From contig NC_037643.1 in assembly GCF_003254395.2 (NCBI RefSeq), positions 8,266,963-8,330,962 of the forward strand: 64,000 nt of DNA, given 5' to 3'. Made by a program: the position numbers and the translations under genes. This DNA is from Apis mellifera. Taxonomy: Eukaryota; Arthropoda; Insecta; Hymenoptera; Apidae. Positions 60,573 through 64,000 of the stretch are shown one piece after another (within the stretch, counting starts at the first letter, position 1; every line of letters begins with the position of its first letter). Below the pieces are notes generated by a model. It was not told the origin of the DNA. It ran no database searches and saw nothing but the letters and a program-made list of their open reading frames with translations.

Positions 60573-60648
<76 letters not shown>
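60573..60648. repeat. (CT)n microsatellite, 76 nt
   Basis: Longest dinucleotide tract in the window, with one TTT interruption near 60626. Confidence 0.97.
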
Positions 60649-60786
60649 GCCTTCGTCGTATTCGAGCTCGAACGATGAAACGAACGAGGGGTTTTTCCAT
60701 CCCCTCTCCACTCCTTGCCTCGATATTCTTCCTCCCCCTCCGTTCTATAATAAATAAATATTTATTATTTTTTCCTATTTCTCTCC

Positions 60787-60791
<5 letters not shown>

Positions 60792-60823
<32 letters not shown>
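60792..60823. repeat. Poly(T)32
   Basis: 32 consecutive T residues. Confidence 0.96.
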
Positions 60824-60827
<4 letters not shown>

Positions 60828-62700
60828 ATTCACAATTTAAATCTGTTGCGTTTCAAATCAATTTATTTTTCAATCGCGGCTTTAAGAGCGAGGGAACAAT
60901 GCACTCCCCCGGAAATAATTCTCCGTTTAATTACGAGTGGCGCGGAAACACCGCGCGCGTTTTATTTAAAATAAAACAAGCGAGGAGGGAGAGAGGGAGG
61001 GAGGAGTAACGGGGAAAAAAAAAAGAGGAAAGGAAAAAATAGAAACAATAACAACAACAACACAACAACAACAACAAATGAAACAAACGCAAATAAATAA
61101 ACACAACGTTGCCTGGTTCAAATTGCTTCGTTCTAGGCGAAATCGTTCAAGGGTCGAGAGGAGGGGGGAGGGGAGAAAGTGCGTTGGAAAGTGTAGGTAC
61201 GGTGGAAGGTATGGTGAAAAACGAAGCGAGGGTCGAAAATATAAATTCATGAAGTTGCTCTCCAACGGTTGCTCTTTCCTAACTAAATTATTCCGTAACG
61301 AGCCGTTCCAGCTATATAAAACGGGCGGCGAGATCATTATGACCGTCTCTGAAAATTATTTTCAGATATTCGCGAATCATTCCCGCGCCATCGTTATATA
61401 AATATATAAATATATATATATATATTTGTAATATATTATAATAATTGAAATTGAACGGTCGGAGACGCGGTCGCTGGCGGCGAATTCCAGGAAGCCACCC
61501 TCCTCCTCCGCTTTCCTCCGGAACCACGACGGGGCGACGATGTATGGGGCGACGGTGGCGTCACGATCATCGTTTTAATACCATTAAACCCCGTGTTCCA
61601 TCGGCCTCGCACTTGCCACGCTGCTTGACCGGCCGTCGCTCCAACGCAACACGCTGTGGAACGGGAGAAGAAGGAGGGGAGGGGAGAGGATGGAGGGAGG
61701 AGGGTGGGACCCGGTTTCGAAGGGGAGGATATCCCGATAGGGGATAGGGCACTAATAATCGTACGATGTACGCGCGGCACGTTTCATTTAGCAAATTGGC
61801 AATAAATGGCGATGGCCATCGCGCGGAGCTCACCCTATAAACGCGATCCTACCCCATCTTTCTTCCTTTTTCACCCTCGATATCCTGTCTCTCTCTCTCG
61901 TTTCTCCCTATCTCCGTCTTTCTTCACCTCCCATTCTTCTTCGCTTATCCTTTCGTATCTCGTTTCGTGCTATCCTCGTTCGAGGCTCTATATATATATT
62001 CTTCCTTTCTTTTTTATTTCTCCCCTTTTCCTTTATCCCCCTCGCTCTTCCCACTCCGGCGTGTCAACTCTCGACGAATTAAGTTGGAGGAGGGAGGAGG
62101 GTTTCGTGGAGAGTTTATGGGGTTAGGTTACCGTAGCCGATTTCAACCCCTGCTCAACAGAGATTGGTATCTATGGTACACCCACGATGGAACGTATCAT
62201 TCCCCCCTGTCATCCGTCCCCTATTCATCCAGTATAGCACACCATATGCGTGTGCTCGGTTTTTCCGAGTGTTTTGGGGGACGCAACTCACCACCACAAC
62301 TACCACCATCACCATCGCTACACATACTGGTTTTTCGACGTACGAACGTGCGCGATATTACACGTGCGCACGCGATCGTCAAACCCAAAGCCATAAACGT
62401 AAACAAGGGTTGTTAGGGCCGTGCCCTCTCCTGGGTAAATGGGAGAAGAGGGGTAAGAGGGTCGGCACTTACAATCGGGACTAAATATTTTGCGCCCTTC
62501 GACAAGTGGGCGGCCGTGGCGACCCTGCCAGGGGGAGGGGAGTGTAGGGGTCGAAGGTTTAAATTGATTCGACGTTCCTCCACGGACCGCGTGGAGGGTG
62601 CGCATTTGGCCGAAGGACGCCTCCTTTCGCGGTAATGGTGCTAATGATACGCTTTTGTGCGGCCCGATTTGTATAAACGGGGGGAAGTGGGGAGTGCGCT
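60824..62700. other. Gene-free mixed DNA
   Basis: Contains (ACA)n at 61051-61077, a TA-rich tract near 61395-61426, CpG-rich sequence at 61440-61820, a pyrimidine tract at 61850-62060 and balanced DNA to 62700. Confidence 0.5.
61051..61077. repeat. (ACA)n trinucleotide repeat
   Basis: Tandem ACA units with one CAC interruption. Confidence 0.93.
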
Positions 62701-63076
62701 TTCGGAAATGTGGTGGTACAGATGTGTATGCTTGAGAAGAAGTGGGTTAATCTTGGTAAAAATTTTCGAGATTAAACGACTAGTATCCAATATTGTTGTT
62801 CAATTGTAAGTTTTATTTGTTGCTTGGAAATGTACAAATCTCGAATATTATTCGCGATACAGGAATTTTAAATTTTTATTTTTTATTTCTCCTGCACTAT
62901 TTGTTGTATCGTAAATTGGCTTGAAAGCATAAAAAGATATTAAAAAAATATAATAATGTAAGAGATTAATATCCATCCATTTTAACAATTATCACGTACA
63001 ACCAATTTATCATTGATACTAACGCGAAAATTATATAATCGAAACGAGATTTATCATCTCCACAACTGTTTCTTAC

Positions 63077-63152
63077 TTTCATCTTCTGAATGGTAAGCGA
63101 CTTGTATTCGATCAATCTCAAATTCATCAGACTCAAATCTTTCTCTGATTCT
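63077..63152 (-). CDS. Candidate coding exon, 76 nt, AT-rich setting
   Basis: On the minus strand ATACTTTTCAG is followed by 25 open codons (RIRERFESDEFEID..., ending SEDE) and one base before a good donor A/GTAAGA (63076-63071). The segment is visibly richer in G/C than its AT-rich flanks, as insect exons usually are, and charged-residue rich. It follows the upstream candidate (63229-63286) in matching phase 0 across a 76-base intron. Unspliced it would stop seven codons later. A downstream acceptor near 62922 would add a short tail ending in TAG with AATAAA close by. No family recognised. Confidence 0.25.
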
Positions 63153-63228
63153 CTGAAAAGTATTATTTAGGTTTAAACCTTTGATGTTCAAACAAAAAAT
63201 CTTTGTATAATTAATATTCGTGGCATAC
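63153..63228 (-). other. Candidate 76-nt intron
   Basis: Minus strand GTATGC to TACTTTTCAG, AT-rich, of typical short insect intron length, with CTAAAT as a plausible branch region. Confidence 0.25.
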
Positions 63229-63286
63229 CTTTAAAGGATCTAGATTACATAGACTAAAGCAATATCTAGATATTTCATCTAATGTT
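63229..63286 (-). pseudogene. Candidate upstream exon with disrupted frame
   Basis: On the minus strand 19 open codons (TLDEISRYCFSLCNLDPLK) end at AAAG/GTATGC in phase 0. The acceptor is poor (TTTGAAG or AACATTAG). Just upstream, coding-like sequence continues but in other frames (KFEEH; EDLRYRLSTLVKQ; NLSLLYCHDFKNVE), with shifts falling at short T or A runs. Possible readings are a decayed gene, assembly errors in homopolymers, or coincidence in AT-rich DNA. The left limit given here is only where this frame begins. Confidence 0.18.
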
Positions 63287-63289
63287 CTT

Positions 63290-64000
63290 CAAACTTAAAT
63301 TGTTTTAATTTGCTTAACTAGTGTACTCAATCTATATCTCAAATCCTCATTTCAACGTTTTTAAAATCGTGGCAATACAATAACGACAAATTGTCTGCTG
63401 TTAAAAAGAGAATTTTCCAAGAAACGAGAGTACAATTTCAAATATTAATATTCATTTCGACAAATCTAACAAAATTCTCTTTCCATATTAAAGGAAACCA
63501 TATTTATCTTCGTCGAAAGCGATAAATCGACGACACCTCGGAGAGCAACAATTAAATCAATCGATTCACTTTCGAATTTTCGCTAAAGATATCCCACGGA
63601 TATATTAACTCCCCCCTGTACACGTATCATTGGAGAGATGATACGAGCGTCCGCAAATATAGCGTTAACACGCCGTGTTGTGTACATAGAGTGAGGAGAT
63701 GCTCGATCGCCGCGGCAAGGATTAATCTTTCGATTGCGTGGTAGTTTCCGGCCTGTGGAATTGAAACGGTCGCGCGCGCCACGTACAAATCGCGCCGCTC
63801 TTAATATTAAAGCGGTATTGATCGTCGACAATTAATTAGCCAACCCGTCGAGCTCTCTGGTGGCGGTTGAATCGTAATGGCGCAATCTGATACCGCGCCG
63901 CGGTCCCGTCGCCCGTTTGTCCACGCTCCAAGAGAGTTGGCAGAGGGAGTCGAGGGAGGGAGTGAGTTTGAAAAGGGGGAGAAAGAAAAGGAGAGGAGGG
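63290..64000. other. Window end: AT-rich then CpG-rich
   Basis: AT-rich to about 63570 with scattered coding-like frames on the minus strand, then CpG-rich ending in a purine-rich tract. No complete gene seen. Confidence 0.5.

Noticed and set aside
1..64000. tRNA, rRNA, snRNA and known microRNA genes
   Set aside because: Looked for box-B-like GTTCGAATC contexts, spliceosomal RNA starts and conserved insect microRNA seeds; none had the required surrounding structure.
1..64000. CRISPR arrays, phage, bacterial defence systems
   Set aside because: No regularly spaced repeats with unique spacers and no prokaryotic gene organisation; sequence is eukaryotic.
1..64000. Transposable elements (mariner, LINE, LTR)
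   Set aside because: No transposase or reverse-transcriptase motif and no recognisable terminal repeats; short inverted repeats seen are too small and lack target duplications.

Overview
The window reads as nuclear DNA of an arthropod, most likely an aculeate hymenopteran of the honeybee type. This is inference from style: CG dinucleotides are abundant even inside AT-rich DNA, base composition swings sharply between AT-rich valleys and GC/CpG-rich blocks, (AT)n, (GA)n/(CT)n, (TTCC)n and (CA)n microsatellites are frequent, and no transposon is recognisable. No bacterial gene layout, operon, CRISPR array or phage is present.

No complete protein-coding gene can be supported. None of the long open frames encodes a domain I recognise (no homeodomain, zinc-finger array, kinase, receptor, histone or transposase motif). 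The longest frames are translations of low-complexity purine or pyrimidine DNA, or arise in GC-rich blocks where stop codons are rare. The window is best read as intergenic and/or long-intron DNA of a large, possibly regulatory locus.

Layout. 1-14 kb: alternating GC blocks and AT valleys with many microsatellites, a TATA-preceded 88-codon frame (2930-3196) and a minus-strand exon candidate (7179-7445). 14-24 kb: a purine-rich block with a minus-strand leader-exon candidate (14656), a TATA/GC-box promoter candidate with a CT-rich leader (19.0-19.9 kb), and a cluster of perfect inverted repeats (21.8-22.3 kb). 24-28 kb: mixed DNA ending in a minus-strand first-exon candidate (28182-28225). 28-33 kb: an AT valley and one orphan 140-codon frame. 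33-36 kb: promoter-like DNA in a very AT-rich setting, with a 43-bp palindrome, a decamer minisatellite, three copies of an initiator-like octamer and two short plus-strand exon candidates (35543-35567, 35757-35832). 36-62 kb: GC-rich, strongly strand-asymmetric DNA with a possible second leader (43.4-43.8 kb), POU-octamer sites and many microsatellites. 62.7-64 kb: AT-rich DNA with two phase-compatible minus-strand exon candidates (63.1-63.3 kb), possibly a decayed gene.

If the candidates are real, the 28-36 kb interval is a divergent promoter region: one gene read leftward from about 28.2 kb, another read rightward from about 35.5 kb with very long introns. Splice-site hexamers such as GTAAGT are expected about 30 times by chance in 64 kb on two strands, so every exon call here is provisional and carries low confidence. 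The repeats and palindromes are read directly and are secure.
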